Origin: Collinsella aerofaciens
GTDB taxonomy: Bacteria > Actinomycetota > Coriobacteriia > Coriobacteriales > Coriobacteriaceae
Length of the DNA stretch: 60,089 nt
Direction of reading: 5' to 3'
Assembly: GCF_028209885.1 (NCBI RefSeq)
Contig: NZ_JAQLEM010000015.1
Span: 1-60,089 of the forward strand
Within the stretch, counting starts at the first letter, position 1, and each line of letters opens with the position of its first letter. The position numbers and the translations under genes were made by a program. Below are positions 1 through 9,100 of the stretch, one piece after another. Below the pieces are notes generated by a model that was not told where the DNA came from, made no database searches, and saw only the letters and a program-made list of their open reading frames with translations.

Positions 1-162
1 CGCCGCACGGCAAAACACGCACTCATTTCTTTACCAAAAGCGCGAAATCCACCCTTCGAGGCCCAAAAAATAAAGCCCCAAGCGCTAAAAGTGTTCGCCC
101 GGTGGCAAACCCACACCTTAACCGACGCTGCTAAATCGTTTTAGCAAGAGCAAGATCAACCG

Positions 163-298
163 CGTTTTCGGAAGTGCGGGGAAAAATTGCTTATCCCCGA
201 GCACAAGTCCTTTTATTTCAACAAAACCCCTGATAAAGTTGGCTTAAATACCGCTTGTGCCTGACCTATTTGTCTTTTTCACCGCACTTCCGAAACGG
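163..298. repeat. nested palindrome, MITE-like element
   Basis: Outer arms at 163-186 and 275-298 are near-perfect inverted repeats around the core TTCGGAAGTGCGG. A second stem pairs GCACAAG (200-206) with CTTGTGC (254-260). The architecture of long outer arms, an A/T run and an inner stem beginning CGAGCACA resembles the element at 40804-40922. No coding potential is seen. It lies just before the first gene and fills most of the 341-base gene-free start of the window. Confidence 0.55.
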
Positions 299-341
299 AT
301 AGCTTTTCTAGCCCAAACAACGCTCAAACGATCGGATCGCT

Positions 342-1415
342 ATGTCATTTCTTGCCTGCGGACCCACGGCTTTTCAGTACTATCGCATCCCGCCCCAAAT
401 ACTGGGACTCTATCCGGCAATCCTGCCGCCCGACCATGACCATCGCTTGGTGCATTACTCAAAACAACCGGTATTTAAAGACTTGCTCGGCACACCAGTT
501 TGGAGATTCGTGAGCGAAAGGAAACAACGCGCGAACGGAAAGCTATTTCATAGCCGTCTACTAACCCAAGAACCACCTCCGGGGTCGTTTAGGCAGACTG
601 AACATGGATTTGATGTCACTTCACCGGAGTTCACGCTGCTCAGCCTTGCCACGCAGGTCTCACGCAACCAGTTACTCATGGCGTGCTACGAGATGTGCGG
701 CTCCTTTGCAGTGTTTAAGCCCTGCGAGCGAACGCAACAACAACTCGATGAAGCTATTTCGCTTAAGTTCATTCCACCCAACTGCGGCTGGGAGCGAGTT
801 AACGACACCAAGGGCAATGACACCAACTTGTGGAAGCGCACGCCGCTTCTTACCGCAACGGATATCGCCGCGTTCGCCAAGCAAGCCGCAGGCCTGCGCG
901 GCGTCAAACAACTGCGCTGGGCGGCCGAGCACATGACGGGGCAGGCCGCCTCACCCTTCGAAGTACAGACCTCCATGCTTATCTCGCTCCCCCGCGACGA
1001 GGGCGGCCAGGGCATCGAGATCGCCAACAACGCGCGCGTCCCGCTCAGTGAAGCCGCACGTTCGCTGTATGACAAAACCTGCTGCTACGCCGATATCCTC
1101 ATCGAAAGCGCCACCGACAGCATGGGCGTCATTCTGGAATGCCAAGGCCGCTCTGCCCACGACAGCGATGCCGCGAGCCTCTCCGATGCCGAGCGCGCCA
1201 CCGCACTCACAAGCATGGGCTACGACGTCATCCAAATTACCTATGACCAGATCAAGGAGAAGAAGAGCTTCGACCACATAGCCGAGCTCATCCATAAAAA
1301 GGCCGGGCTTCCCCACATCCCAAAGACCAAACAGGAGCGCATTGCCGAAGATACCTTACGGCAAGAGCTACTTGTCGATTGGGTTGAGCTATTCACTGCC
1401 GGGCCGGCCAGCTAG
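342..1415 (+). CDS. hypothetical protein with DUF559/VSR-like C-terminal nuclease-type domain
   Basis: A protein of 357 aa. The N-terminal part (about 1-200) resembles the AbiEi-like region found ahead of DUF559 domains in actinobacterial proteins. The C-terminal part has the spacing of a DUF559/VSR-like PD-(D/E)XK fold: Asp251, then ECQG at 266-269, His273, an Asp/Arg pair near 282-285 and a hydrophobic strand VIQIT near 296-300. Gln268 stands where such families often have Asp or Tyr, so catalytic activity is uncertain. The ATG at 342 has only a weak ribosome-binding site, so the start may be further in. No cognate toxin or methyltransferase sits beside it. Its stop overlaps the convergent next gene by 4 bp. 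Family assignment is by motif pattern only. Confidence 0.6.
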   Translation: MSFLACGPTAFQYYRIPPQILGLYPAILPPDHDHRLVHYSKQPVFKDLLGTPVWRFVSERKQRANGKLFHSRLLTQEPPPGSFRQTEHGFDVTSPEFTLLSLATQVSRNQLLMACYEMCGSFAVFKPCERTQQQLDEAISLKFIPPNCGWERVNDTKGNDTNLWKRTPLLTATDIAAFAKQAAGLRGVKQLRWAAEHMTGQAASPFEVQTSMLISLPRDEGGQGIEIANNARVPLSEAARSLYDKTCCYADILIESATDSMGVILECQGRSAHDSDAASLSDAERATALTSMGYDVIQITYDQIKEKKSFDHIAELIHKKAGLPHIPKTKQERIAEDTLRQELLVDWVELFTAGPAS

Positions 1416-2260
1416 CAGCTAGCAATCAGGGGCAGCGCAGGCACATCGGGCGATTCGACACGGGCGGCAAAACCCGCCTCGGTCAGCTCGATGACCTCGG
1501 TAAACGTTGCGTCGAAGAATTCCTCGGTTAGCAGGCGGTATGGCGGATGGTCGGGATCGCCGGGGTTTTCGCGTACAATCTCGTGCATGACGCCGATGGT
1601 CTTGAGCACATACTCCTTATGGATGGGATACTGCCCAAAACGCGTCGCCGCAGTATACAGGCGATCGGTCGCGCGCGGAATCGAAACAATGCCGAGCGTC
1701 TTGCCGAACCAGTCAAAGTCGCCTTGCTTTTTAATGCGGAACTCCTCGCACGGCTTGCCGCCGTGCGCCTCCAGGTACTGATTCACGCGCGTATTCCATA
1801 CGGTATCGGCCACCAGATGCGACCAGACACCCAGTGTCAAATCGAGCAACGACTGCGCCACATCTTCGGACGCAAGCGAGAACTCACGAGCGCCGGGACC
1901 GACAACCGGCTCAGCATCCCTGTAGCGCTGGGGATAGTGCACGCGATTCAGTCGCTCGCGCTCCTCGATAATCGAGGTCGCCGCGGCTGGCGCACCGGTG
2001 GGCGAACTTTTAAGCAACGGTGCCACATAGGTATCCCAGAACTCGTGCTCACGCGGCTTAGGGATAGGCTCGGGCTTGGCAAAGTGCGTAATGCGGTACG
2101 GGATGGGATCGGCGATGCCAGGGACCATATAGCCCACGAAAATATCCGGAACCACGCAGCCAAACAAAAAGGCATTGCGGTCGCGCACGCTCTTGGCAAG
2201 CGCACCGGTGCGCTCCAGCAAACGCTCCGTCTGAGCGATATGAATGTTCCAGCTTGGCAT
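1412..2260 (-). CDS. zinc-dependent phospholipase C family protein
   Basis: Resembles the PF00882-type zinc-dependent phospholipase C / S1-P1 nuclease-like family. It begins MPSWNIHIAQ with an early His, has a GCVVPDIF segment near residue 35 (family pattern lGsiaPDi), and a VWSHLVADTVWN segment in the middle (family pattern tHllaD.w). These His and Asp residues would bind the zinc cluster. The protein is 282 aa from the chosen ATG at 2260, which is preceded by GGGGGTG. An in-frame ATG at 2272 has no good ribosome-binding site. No signal peptide is apparent, so a cytoplasmic or unconventional role is possible. The substrate cannot be inferred. Confidence 0.7.
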   Translation of the reverse strand: MPSWNIHIAQTERLLERTGALAKSVRDRNAFLFGCVVPDIFVGYMVPGIADPIPYRITHFAKPEPIPKPREHEFWDTYVAPLLKSSPTGAPAAATSIIEERERLNRVHYPQRYRDAEPVVGPGAREFSLASEDVAQSLLDLTLGVWSHLVADTVWNTRVNQYLEAHGGKPCEEFRIKKQGDFDWFGKTLGIVSIPRATDRLYTAATRFGQYPIHKEYVLKTIGVMHEIVRENPGDPDHPPYRLLTEEFFDATFTEVIELTEAGFAARVESPDVPALPLIASC

Positions 2261-2340
2261 AGCCACCCCCATAAAAAACCTGGATAACTATACCATCACG
2301 GCAAAGCCGCGCGGGCGGCTACGCACGCTCTACGCAGCAA

Positions 2341-3111
2341 CTAGTCCGTAGCACCGCTTTCGGTTCCATACGACGGCGAAGGCGCCTCGACCACATGGTG
2401 ATATCGATCGATATAGATTGCACGGGCACCCAGGCGTCGCACCAAATCCTGGTGATGTGTGCTCATCAAGACCGTCTTACCCGCCGCGACGTAGGCCAGC
2501 AAGAAGTTGACCACGATGTCGCATGAATCCTCGTCGAGCCCATTAGTAGGTTCGTCGAGAACCAAGATATCGGGGTTCATCGATACGACTGCCGCCAGCG
2601 CCACACGCTTCTTTTGCCCACCCGAAAGCTGATAGGGCGAGGCATCGACCAGGTCGGCAACTTGAAACAGTTCTATGGCATCGTGCACGCGACGGTCGAG
2701 CTCGTCTGCCGGCAGCCCCATCTGCGCGGGACCAAAAGCAACTTCCTCACCCACCGTAGCGCAGAACAACTGGGCGTCGGCATTCTGGAACACAAAGCCC
2801 ACGCGCTGATGGAACCGCTGGGCCGTCGCGGAATCCTTGAGATATGCCGCATCGACCATACACCCGTCAAACAGGTATGCCCCTGCGTCCGCGAGTTCAA
2901 GGCCGTTAATAAGACGCATAATCGTCGTCTTACCGCAGCCGTTGGGACCGAGCAGGGCAACGAGTTCACCACGATCGACCTGCAGCGACACGCCATCGAC
3001 AACCGTATGCCCCGCATAGGAGAACACCACGTCGCGCAACTCAATAAGCGGCGCGCCCTCGGCGCCGCCCGCACCGTTCGTGCCCGCCGCACTATTCATA
3101 TCGATCGTCAA
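2341..3111 (-). CDS. cbiO: energy-coupling factor transporter ATPase (CbiO-like)
   Basis: ATP-hydrolysing subunit of an ECF-type cobalt/nickel importer on the inner face of the membrane. All ABC landmarks are visible: Walker A GPNGCGKTT at about 55-63, Q-loop FVFQNADAQLF, signature LSGGQKKRVALA, Walker B ILVLDEPTNGLD and H-loop STHHQD. It is the last gene of a cbiM-cbiQ-cbiO operon, 44 bp after cbiQ. The start chosen is TTG at 3111, which has AAGGG seven bases upstream; an ATG at 3099 lacks a well-placed site. A single ATPase in this cluster fits a homodimer, as in group I ECF systems. Confidence 0.88.
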   Translation of the reverse strand: MTIDMNSAAGTNGAGGAEGAPLIELRDVVFSYAGHTVVDGVSLQVDRGELVALLGPNGCGKTTIMRLINGLELADAGAYLFDGCMVDAAYLKDSATAQRFHQRVGFVFQNADAQLFCATVGEEVAFGPAQMGLPADELDRRVHDAIELFQVADLVDASPYQLSGGQKKRVALAAVVSMNPDILVLDEPTNGLDEDSCDIVVNFLLAYVAAGKTVLMSTHHQDLVRRLGARAIYIDRYHHVVEAPSPSYGTESGATD

Positions 3112-3155
3112 AACGTCGCCCTTCCCTACTCACATCGACGGCTAGACCGCCCGCG

Positions 3156-3992
3156 CTACAGTACCGCACACAACACGGCGAGCAACGCCACGCCGACCGC
3201 ATAGACCGCATCGCGCCAGCCAAAGCCGCTCCGCGCGGGAGCCGGATACGCGCCGGCAAAGCCGCGGCAGAGCATGGCCTCATCCATCGCGCGGCTGCAT
3301 TCCATCGCCTTGATAAAGGTCATGCCCATGATACCCGCGATCGAATCGGTACGCGAAAATCCCTCAGGCGCACGGCCAACGCTGCGCAGCATGACCGATT
3401 CGCACAGATCGTGCGCCGTGCGTCCCAGCACCTCGATATGCTTGAGTGCCATATCAAAGGTAAAGATGACCTCGTCGGGCAGGTGCAGCATTTTGAGCGC
3501 CGCCGACATGCGGCTCCAGGTAAGCGTCCACGAAACGCCCAGCACCAGCGACACATTAATGAAGGTCTTGAGCGCGATCTTGAGCATGGCGCCCGTGGCA
3601 GACGCGCCCAGCAGCAGGGCAGGCAATGCCAGAACCACCGCAAGCCCCGTGGCGCCGAGCGCCGGTACAATGGTCGCACGCAGCCCGCGTACGGGGCGCA
3701 CGGCAACGAGCACCAGCGCAATGGCCGCCATCAACATGAGGTACAGCGGGCTCTGTGTCAGACACACGCACAGGACGCAGACGAACATCCCCACCAGGCG
3801 CACCGGAGCCGAAACGCAAGAAAGGGCGCGGTCGACCAGCGACCCGCCCTCGTGCGCGCCTCCACCCAGGCGAACCCGCTCAAGCAGGCTCGCCAGGTGC
3901 AGGACGTTCTTTTGCATCACACGATGCCGAGCCCCCGCAGGCTCGTATCGCTCCTCGGTCGCAAGCCAGCTAGGCAGCTCGGCTATTGCCAT
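3156..3992 (-). CDS. cbiQ: energy-coupling factor transporter transmembrane protein CbiQ
   Basis: Transmembrane coupling subunit of about 278 aa with several hydrophobic helices (CVLCVCLTQSPLYLMLMAA, IVPALGATGLAVVLALPALL and others). The Ala-Arg-Gly-type coupling motif that contacts the ATPase appears as MLCRGFAG near the C-terminus. It overlaps the end of cbiM by 23 bp, indicating translational coupling. A GTG six bases further upstream (3998) is an alternative start with closer spacing to AAGGA. The operon context with a CbiM substrate-binding component assigns it to Co/Ni uptake rather than vitamin uptake. Confidence 0.85.
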   Translation of the reverse strand: MAIAELPSWLATEERYEPAGARHRVMQKNVLHLASLLERVRLGGGAHEGGSLVDRALSCVSAPVRLVGMFVCVLCVCLTQSPLYLMLMAAIALVLVAVRPVRGLRATIVPALGATGLAVVLALPALLLGASATGAMLKIALKTFINVSLVLGVSWTLTWSRMSAALKMLHLPDEVIFTFDMALKHIEVLGRTAHDLCESVMLRSVGRAPEGFSRTDSIAGIMGMTFIKAMECSRAMDEAMLCRGFAGAYPAPARSGFGWRDAVYAVGVALLAVLCAVL

Positions 3993-5055
3993 GAGCACCG
4001 CTTTCCTTGACCGTAAGCGAGATCAGGCGGAATGCGATGGTGAGCACCGCCACGCCAATCACGCCGGACAGGATATACATGGCAGCCTGGCCGGCAAAGC
4101 CAAGGCCTTGCTCCTCGGAATAGGCCTGTAGGTAATCGCCCGTGGGCAGCGCATCGGCAAAGGTCGGAGTATCGAGACCGACCGAAGCCTGCAGGCTGTC
4201 GTCACCAGCCTCCTGAACGGCGGTCGCGGCGCCCTCGGCGTCCCACTCACCCCAAGCGTCACCCGTGGCCAGCAGGCCCAGCGGCGTGGCCACGACAAGC
4301 ACGGCAACCAAGATGAGCGTGGGGACCAGCGAGGTCTTCTTGGCAGCAGCGCCCTCGGCAGCAAGCTGGCCATCGACGGCCTCGGGCCCGACGATAATGC
4401 TCGGCGCCGTCTTCTTAATGAAACCGTAGATGGCGGCCGTCGCCACGCCCTCGATCACGCCGGCAACCAACATATGCGGGATCAACATGGCCGGAATAGC
4501 CACGGACAGCGGGAAGGGGCAGTACAGCGGCGCGCCCGAAGCGTTGGTAAAGAGCATCGGCTGAATACCAAACTCGATTGCCGCGCACAGGGCCGCCAGG
4601 CACAGGCCGACCCAACCGCTCACGATGGCAGAAATCGAGGTGCCCCAGCTCTTGTCGTGCAAACGGCTGTTGAGCGCACGGAACACGACAGCAGCGGCAA
4701 ACGGCAGCACGAAGGCCATGTTAAAGCAGTTGGCGCCAAAGGACAGGACGCCGCCGTCGCCAAACAGCAGCGCCTGCAGCGCCAGCGCGACCGAAACCGC
4801 GATGGCAGCGGCCTCGGGACCCAGCAGCAGCGCGATGAGCGCGCCGCCGACGGCGTGGCCTGTGGTGCCGCCAGGCAGCGGCACGTTGAACATCATGAGC
4901 AGGAAGGAGAACGCGGCGCAGATGCCCAGGAACGCCATGTGCTCGCGATCGAGCGTGGCGCGCACCTTTTTGATGCAGTGGATCCAAACGGGCACCATCG
5001 CCACCGCCATAACGGCATCGGTCTGCGGGGACAGATAATTATCTGGAATGTGCAT
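3970..5055 (-). CDS. cbiM: cobalt/nickel ECF transporter S-component, CbiM-CbiN fusion
   Basis: Substrate-specific subunit. The N-terminus MHIPDNYLSP is the CbiM/NikM metal-site signature, in which His2 and the free N-terminus coordinate the ion. About seven hydrophobic segments follow. At 361 aa it is longer than a plain CbiM (about 220-250 aa). The extra C-terminal part has one helix (near residue 215), a Gly/Asp-rich extracytoplasmic stretch and a last helix, the layout of CbiN or the PDGLE domain fused to CbiM. The ribosome-binding site GGAGG is 6 bases before ATG. The NikR-like palindrome upstream argues for nickel as substrate. Confidence 0.88.
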   Translation of the reverse strand: MHIPDNYLSPQTDAVMAVAMVPVWIHCIKKVRATLDREHMAFLGICAAFSFLLMMFNVPLPGGTTGHAVGGALIALLLGPEAAAIAVSVALALQALLFGDGGVLSFGANCFNMAFVLPFAAAVVFRALNSRLHDKSWGTSISAIVSGWVGLCLAALCAAIEFGIQPMLFTNASGAPLYCPFPLSVAIPAMLIPHMLVAGVIEGVATAAIYGFIKKTAPSIIVGPEAVDGQLAAEGAAAKKTSLVPTLILVAVLVVATPLGLLATGDAWGEWDAEGAATAVQEAGDDSLQASVGLDTPTFADALPTGDYLQAYSEEQGLGFAGQAAMYILSGVIGVAVLTIAFRLISLTVKESGAHGNSRAA

Positions 5056-5112
5056 GTACGCCTCCCGGTTATCGGCGCACGGAATTGCAACGCCGCTTGA
5101 ATCACCTTTCCA

Positions 5113-5140
5113 GTGTTACGTAATGTCAGATTCGTAACAC
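5113..5140. promoter_or_regulatory. NikR-like operator upstream of cbiMQO
   Basis: Perfect inverted repeat GTGTTACG (5113-5120) and CGTAACAC (5133-5140) with a 12-base spacer, centred about 70 bp before the cbiM start. Written as GTGTTAC-N14-GTAACAC it matches, from memory, the NikR-type signal proposed for several bacteria and archaea. No nikR gene is in the window. Confidence 0.6.
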
Positions 5141-5156
5141 GCCGCGGGCTATCATA

Positions 5157-5193
5157 GCAAAACGGCGCACTGCCGACAAAGCAGCACGCCGTT
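5157..5193 (-). terminator. rho-independent terminator after pheT
   Basis: Read on the minus strand, AACGGCG pairs with CGCCGTT (5187-5193 with 5161-5167), with an inner TGC/GCA pair, followed by TTTTGCT. It ends the pheST transcript before the cbiM promoter. Confidence 0.65.
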
Positions 5194-5300
5194 ATGTAAT
5201 GCGCGTGTCATATATGCAGGCTCAACGGTGCCTTATACCGAAAACAGCAGTCACGTAAGACTCGGCGGCAGCCGACGCTGGCCTATATCCGGCGCAGGAC

Positions 5301-7754
5301 CTAGCCGCGGACCTCGCCGTTTACGCCCTTGCACACCTTGGTGACGATCTTCTGGTGCGCTTTTTCGACCTCTTCGCTGGTGAGCGTGTGGTCGTCGGAG
5401 CGATACGTAAGCGCAAAGGCCATGGACTTCTTGCCCGCACCGATACGGACGGGATCGCGGTAGACGTCGAACAGGCGCACGCCCTCGAGCAGCTTGCCTC
5501 CGGCGCTGGTAATACGGCGCTCAAGATCCTCGCAGGTCACAGTGTTGTCGACCACGATAGCAAGGTCGTGCTCAACGGCCGGGTACTGCGAGAACTCGCG
5601 GTAGTTCTCCTGGTTGCGGGCGCCCTTGATCAGCTTGTCCAAGTCGAGCTCAAAGGCAACGACGACCTCGTCGATGCCCATGGCCTCGCGCGCCTTGGGG
5701 TGGATCTCGCCAACCCAGCCCAGCACGGTGCCGCCGGACAGAACCTCAGCCGCACGACCCGGCTGCAGGAAGGCATAGCCCTCGCCCTCGACGGGACGGA
5801 AGCGAACCTTCTCGATGCGCAGCTGAGCAAGCAGCTCCTCGACAATGCCCTTGCCAAAGAAGAAACGCAGCTTACGGTACTTCATGTTCCAGGACCGCTC
5901 GCTCCACTGGCCCGAGAGCACGCCCGCCACGGACTTGGTCTCCTTGGGCAGGCTGGCGTTCTCGCGACCGTGGAACAAGCTGCCGACCTCGTACAGATGC
6001 ACGTTGGGCGTGCCGTGGGCCTCGTTGTAGGCCACAGACTGCAACAGGCCTGGCAACAGCGAGCGGCGCATCTCGGTCTGCTCGGCTACCAGCGGGTTCA
6101 TGAGCACCACGGGGCAACCGCGACCCTCGGTGGACATACCGATCTTCTCCAGGTCGCCCGGGGCGGCAAAGCCAAAAGTCGTGGTCTCGTTGAGGCCGCA
6201 GGCGCGCAGGATCTCGCCGACCTTACGAGTGAGCTTCTGCTCGCGGGTCAGACCGCCGATGTGGTTCTTGGCAGCCGGAATGGTCGCCGTCACGCGGCCC
6301 ATGCCCCATAAGCGCAAGACCTCCTCGATCAGGTCGATCTCACGCGGCAGGTCGGGACGGAAGCTCGGCGGCGTGACCATAAAGTCCTCGCCGTCGCGCT
6401 CGACGGTGCAGCCCAGGCGGGTGAGCGAGCGCTCGATAAAGTCGGACTCGATGTCGGCACCGCAGATGGCGTGCACGCGGGCCAGGCGCAGCTTGATGCT
6501 GTCGATGGTCTTGGGCGCGGGGAACACGTCCACATAGCCGGGAGCGACCTCGCCGCCGGCGATCTCCTCAATCAGCGCGCAGGTAACGTTGGCAACATCC
6601 ACGCAGCCGGTCTCGTCAACCTGGCGCTCAAAGCGAATGGAGGCGTCGGAGATCAGCGAAAGGTCGCGGCTGGTGTGCGAGGTGCGGCCGGCGTTGAAGC
6701 AGGCGCTCTCGACCATCACGTCAACGGTATCGTCCTCGATCTCGGAATCCATGCCACCCATAACGCCGGCCAACGCCACGGGGCGCTCGCCGTCGGTGAT
6801 GAGGCCCATGCCGGCGTCGAGCACGCGCTCCTCGCCGTCGAGCGTCGTGAACTTCTCGTCCTGCTGGGCGGCACGAACCACCACACGACGGTGGCCATCG
6901 CGCTCGGCAAAGGTGTCCAGGTCAAAGGCGTGCAGCGGCTGACCGGTGAGCATCATCACGTAGTTGGTGATGTCGACGATGTTGTTGTGCGGGCGCACGC
7001 CTAGGGCGTTGAGGCGCTTGACCATCCAGTCTGGCGACGGGCCGACCTTGACGTTGCGCACGATGCGGGCAACGTAGCGGTCGCACAGGCCCTCGTCGGC
7101 GATCTCGACGGAAAGCTCGTCGTCGGTCGCGCGGCCGGTCTCGACCTTGATGGCGGGCAGCTCAACGTGGAAATCGCGGTCGAAGATGGCGCCGGTCTCG
7201 CGGGCCATGCCGATCATGGACAGGCAGTCGGGACGGTTGGGCGTGATCTCACAGTCGAGCACGGTGTCGCTCGAGCCCACGTACTCGGCAAACGGCATGC
7301 CGCAGGGCGTATCCTCGGGCAGGATCATAATGCCGGAGTGGTCGCCACCCAGGCCGAGCTCGCGCGCGGAGCAGTTCATGCCCATGGACACGACGCCGCG
7401 AAGCTTGCTCTTCTTGATCTTGACGTCGCCGGGAAGCACGGCGCCAATCATGGCCGTGACGATGTGGTCGCCGGCCTCGAAGTTCTGCGCGCCGCAGACG
7501 ATCTGCAGCGGAGCGGGATTGCCGTCGGCGTCGAGATTCTTGTCGCCCACGTCGACCGAGCACACATACATGTGGTCGCTATCGGGGTGCGGGATCTTGG
7601 TGAGCACCTTGGCGGTCACCACGTGGTCGAAGGACTCGCCCACGGTGTCGATCGCCTCGACCTCGGTGCCGGTACGGATATATTCGTCCGAAAGGGTCTT
7701 GGGATCCTCCGGAATATCGATCATGGTCTTGAGCCAGTCGTAAGAAACACGCAT
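5301..7754 (-). CDS. pheT: phenylalanine--tRNA ligase subunit beta
   Basis: 817 aa, the usual length of bacterial PheT. It starts MRVSYDWLKTMIDIP and has the tRNA-binding OB domain (about 40-150), a B3/B4 editing region, a B5 domain (about 400-475) and the C-terminal FDX-ACB anticodon-binding domain ending near VCKGVNGEVRG. With PheS it forms the alpha2-beta2 synthetase charging tRNA-Phe. The ribosome-binding site is GAAAGGAG before ATG. It follows pheS after 184 bp, an unusually long gap for this operon, occupied by a repeat element. Confidence 0.97.
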   Translation of the reverse strand: MRVSYDWLKTMIDIPEDPKTLSDEYIRTGTEVEAIDTVGESFDHVVTAKVLTKIPHPDSDHMYVCSVDVGDKNLDADGNPAPLQIVCGAQNFEAGDHIVTAMIGAVLPGDVKIKKSKLRGVVSMGMNCSARELGLGGDHSGIMILPEDTPCGMPFAEYVGSSDTVLDCEITPNRPDCLSMIGMARETGAIFDRDFHVELPAIKVETGRATDDELSVEIADEGLCDRYVARIVRNVKVGPSPDWMVKRLNALGVRPHNNIVDITNYVMMLTGQPLHAFDLDTFAERDGHRRVVVRAAQQDEKFTTLDGEERVLDAGMGLITDGERPVALAGVMGGMDSEIEDDTVDVMVESACFNAGRTSHTSRDLSLISDASIRFERQVDETGCVDVANVTCALIEEIAGGEVAPGYVDVFPAPKTIDSIKLRLARVHAICGADIESDFIERSLTRLGCTVERDGEDFMVTPPSFRPDLPREIDLIEEVLRLWGMGRVTATIPAAKNHIGGLTREQKLTRKVGEILRACGLNETTTFGFAAPGDLEKIGMSTEGRGCPVVLMNPLVAEQTEMRRSLLPGLLQSVAYNEAHGTPNVHLYEVGSLFHGRENASLPKETKSVAGVLSGQWSERSWNMKYRKLRFFFGKGIVEELLAQLRIEKVRFRPVEGEGYAFLQPGRAAEVLSGGTVLGWVGEIHPKAREAMGIDEVVVAFELDLDKLIKGARNQENYREFSQYPAVEHDLAIVVDNTVTCEDLERRITSAGGKLLEGVRLFDVYRDPVRIGAGKKSMAFALTYRSDDHTLTSEEVEKAHQKIVTKVCKGVNGEVRG

Positions 7755-7831
7755 CTAGCTCTCCTTTCATACTGAAAGCCTGCGAAGAGATGCAGGTGGA
7801 AACTTCAACTTTGTGAACATTCCTTACAAAG

Positions 7832-7938
7832 CGAGGGTTGTCCAAGTGCGGCAGATCGGCCCGAAAGAGGAGCGCCGCGTACTTTGGTACGCAAGCGACG
7901 AATGAGCGCCGAGGTGTCGTGCTTGGGCAAGCCGCAGC
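7832..7938. repeat. intergenic repeat element between pheS and pheT (degenerate TCGACG-family)
   Basis: Read on the minus strand it contains TCATTCGTCGCTTGCGTAC, an AAGTACG inverted half, then CTCCTCTTTCGGGCC and TGCCGCACTTGG. The same succession (TCGTCG, GCGTACNNAAGTACGC, CTCCTCNTTCGGGCC, TTGCCACAAATGG) occurs in the element at 51731-51848, so this is a diverged copy. It lies inside the pheST transcript. Confidence 0.5.
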
Positions 7939-9015
7939 CTAGAACTGATTCAAGAAGCGCATATCGCCAGTCATGAGAGTTCTAAGGTCAGGCAAGTCGT
8001 AGCGCAGTGCCGCGACGCGCTCGGCGCCAATACCAAAGGCGAAGCCGGTGTACTTCTCGGGGTCGATGCCGCAGTTGATCAGAACGTTGGGGTCGACCAT
8101 GCCGCAGCCCAGGATCTCAATCCAGCCGCTGTGCTTGCAGAAGTTGCAGCCCTTGCCGCCGCAGACGTGGCAGCTCACGTCCACCTCGCAGCTGGGCTCG
8201 GTGAAGGGGAAGAAGTGCGGGCGGTAGCGCGTCTTGCGGTCCTCGCCAAACATGCACTTAACAAAGTAGTCAAGCGTGCCCTTAAGATCGCCAAAGGTGA
8301 TACCCTCGTCGACGACCAGGCCCTCAATCTGGTTGAACTGCGGCAGGTGACAGGCGTCGGCCGTGTCGGGACGGTAGACAGTGCCCGGGCAGATCATGTA
8401 GATGGGCGGCTTCTGCGACTCCATGGTGTGGATCTGCACGCCCGAGGTCTGGGTGCGCAGCAGCACGTCGGACTCGCCGTGAGCGTGAGCCTCGGGATGC
8501 GCGACGCTGCCGGGGTTGTTGTCGACCACATAGAACGTGTCGCGAGCCGAGCGGCTCGGGTGATCCATGGGCGCGTTGAGCGCGGTGAAGTTGTAGTAGG
8601 AGGTATCGACCATGGGGCCGGACTCGACGGTGTAGCCGATGCCGCAGAAGATGTCCTCGGCTTCCTCGATGATCTGCTTGATCAGGTGCTGGTGACCGAT
8701 CTGCGGACGGATGCCCGGCAGCGTGATGTCGACGGCCTCGTGCTCGAGTGCGTGCTTGAGGGCGGCGGCCTTCATCTCGGTGGTGCGCTCGTCGAGCATG
8801 CCCTCGATCAGCTGGCGCATCTCGTTGGCGCGTTTGCCCATCATGGGACGATCCTCGGGAGCGAGCTTGCCCATCATGCGCATCAGGCCGGTGATACGGC
8901 CCTTGCGGCCGAGCAGCTCAACGCGCGCGGCCTCGAGCTTGGCGGCGTCGTCGGCGCTAGTGACGAGCTCCTTGGCCTCTTCCTCGAGTTTGACCAGATC
9001 ATCAATCAGACTCAT
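7939..9015 (-). CDS. pheS: phenylalanine--tRNA ligase subunit alpha
   Basis: Catalytic subunit, 358 aa from the ATG at 9015 (MSLIDDLVKLEEEAKELV), preceded by AAGGGAAG. The frame stays open far upstream through the T-box leader, but that extension is not coding. Class II synthetase motifs are present: an N-terminal coiled coil, the DHPSRSARDTFYV block, TSGVQIHTM, the FFPFTEPSCEVDV motif 2 region and the Cys-rich CHVCGGKGCNFC stretch common in bacterial PheS. It forms the alpha2-beta2 enzyme with PheT downstream. Expression is probably controlled by tRNA-Phe charging through the T-box leader. Confidence 0.97.
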   Translation of the reverse strand: MSLIDDLVKLEEEAKELVTSADDAAKLEAARVELLGRKGRITGLMRMMGKLAPEDRPMMGKRANEMRQLIEGMLDERTTEMKAAALKHALEHEAVDITLPGIRPQIGHQHLIKQIIEEAEDIFCGIGYTVESGPMVDTSYYNFTALNAPMDHPSRSARDTFYVVDNNPGSVAHPEAHAHGESDVLLRTQTSGVQIHTMESQKPPIYMICPGTVYRPDTADACHLPQFNQIEGLVVDEGITFGDLKGTLDYFVKCMFGEDRKTRYRPHFFPFTEPSCEVDVSCHVCGGKGCNFCKHSGWIEILGCGMVDPNVLINCGIDPEKYTGFAFGIGAERVAALRYDLPDLRTLMTGDMRFLNQF

Positions 9016-9100
9016 GTCTTCCCTTTCGTCTCTCGCACATCCGCGCTCCGGGACGGCTAACGCCGCCCGATGTTGCGGATGCGCGGCCCGGTTCGGTAAC

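Noticed and set aside
4974..5300. Cobalamin riboswitch before cbiM
   Set aside because: The leader is too short and no B12-box-like sequence is visible; a NikR-like site explains the region better.
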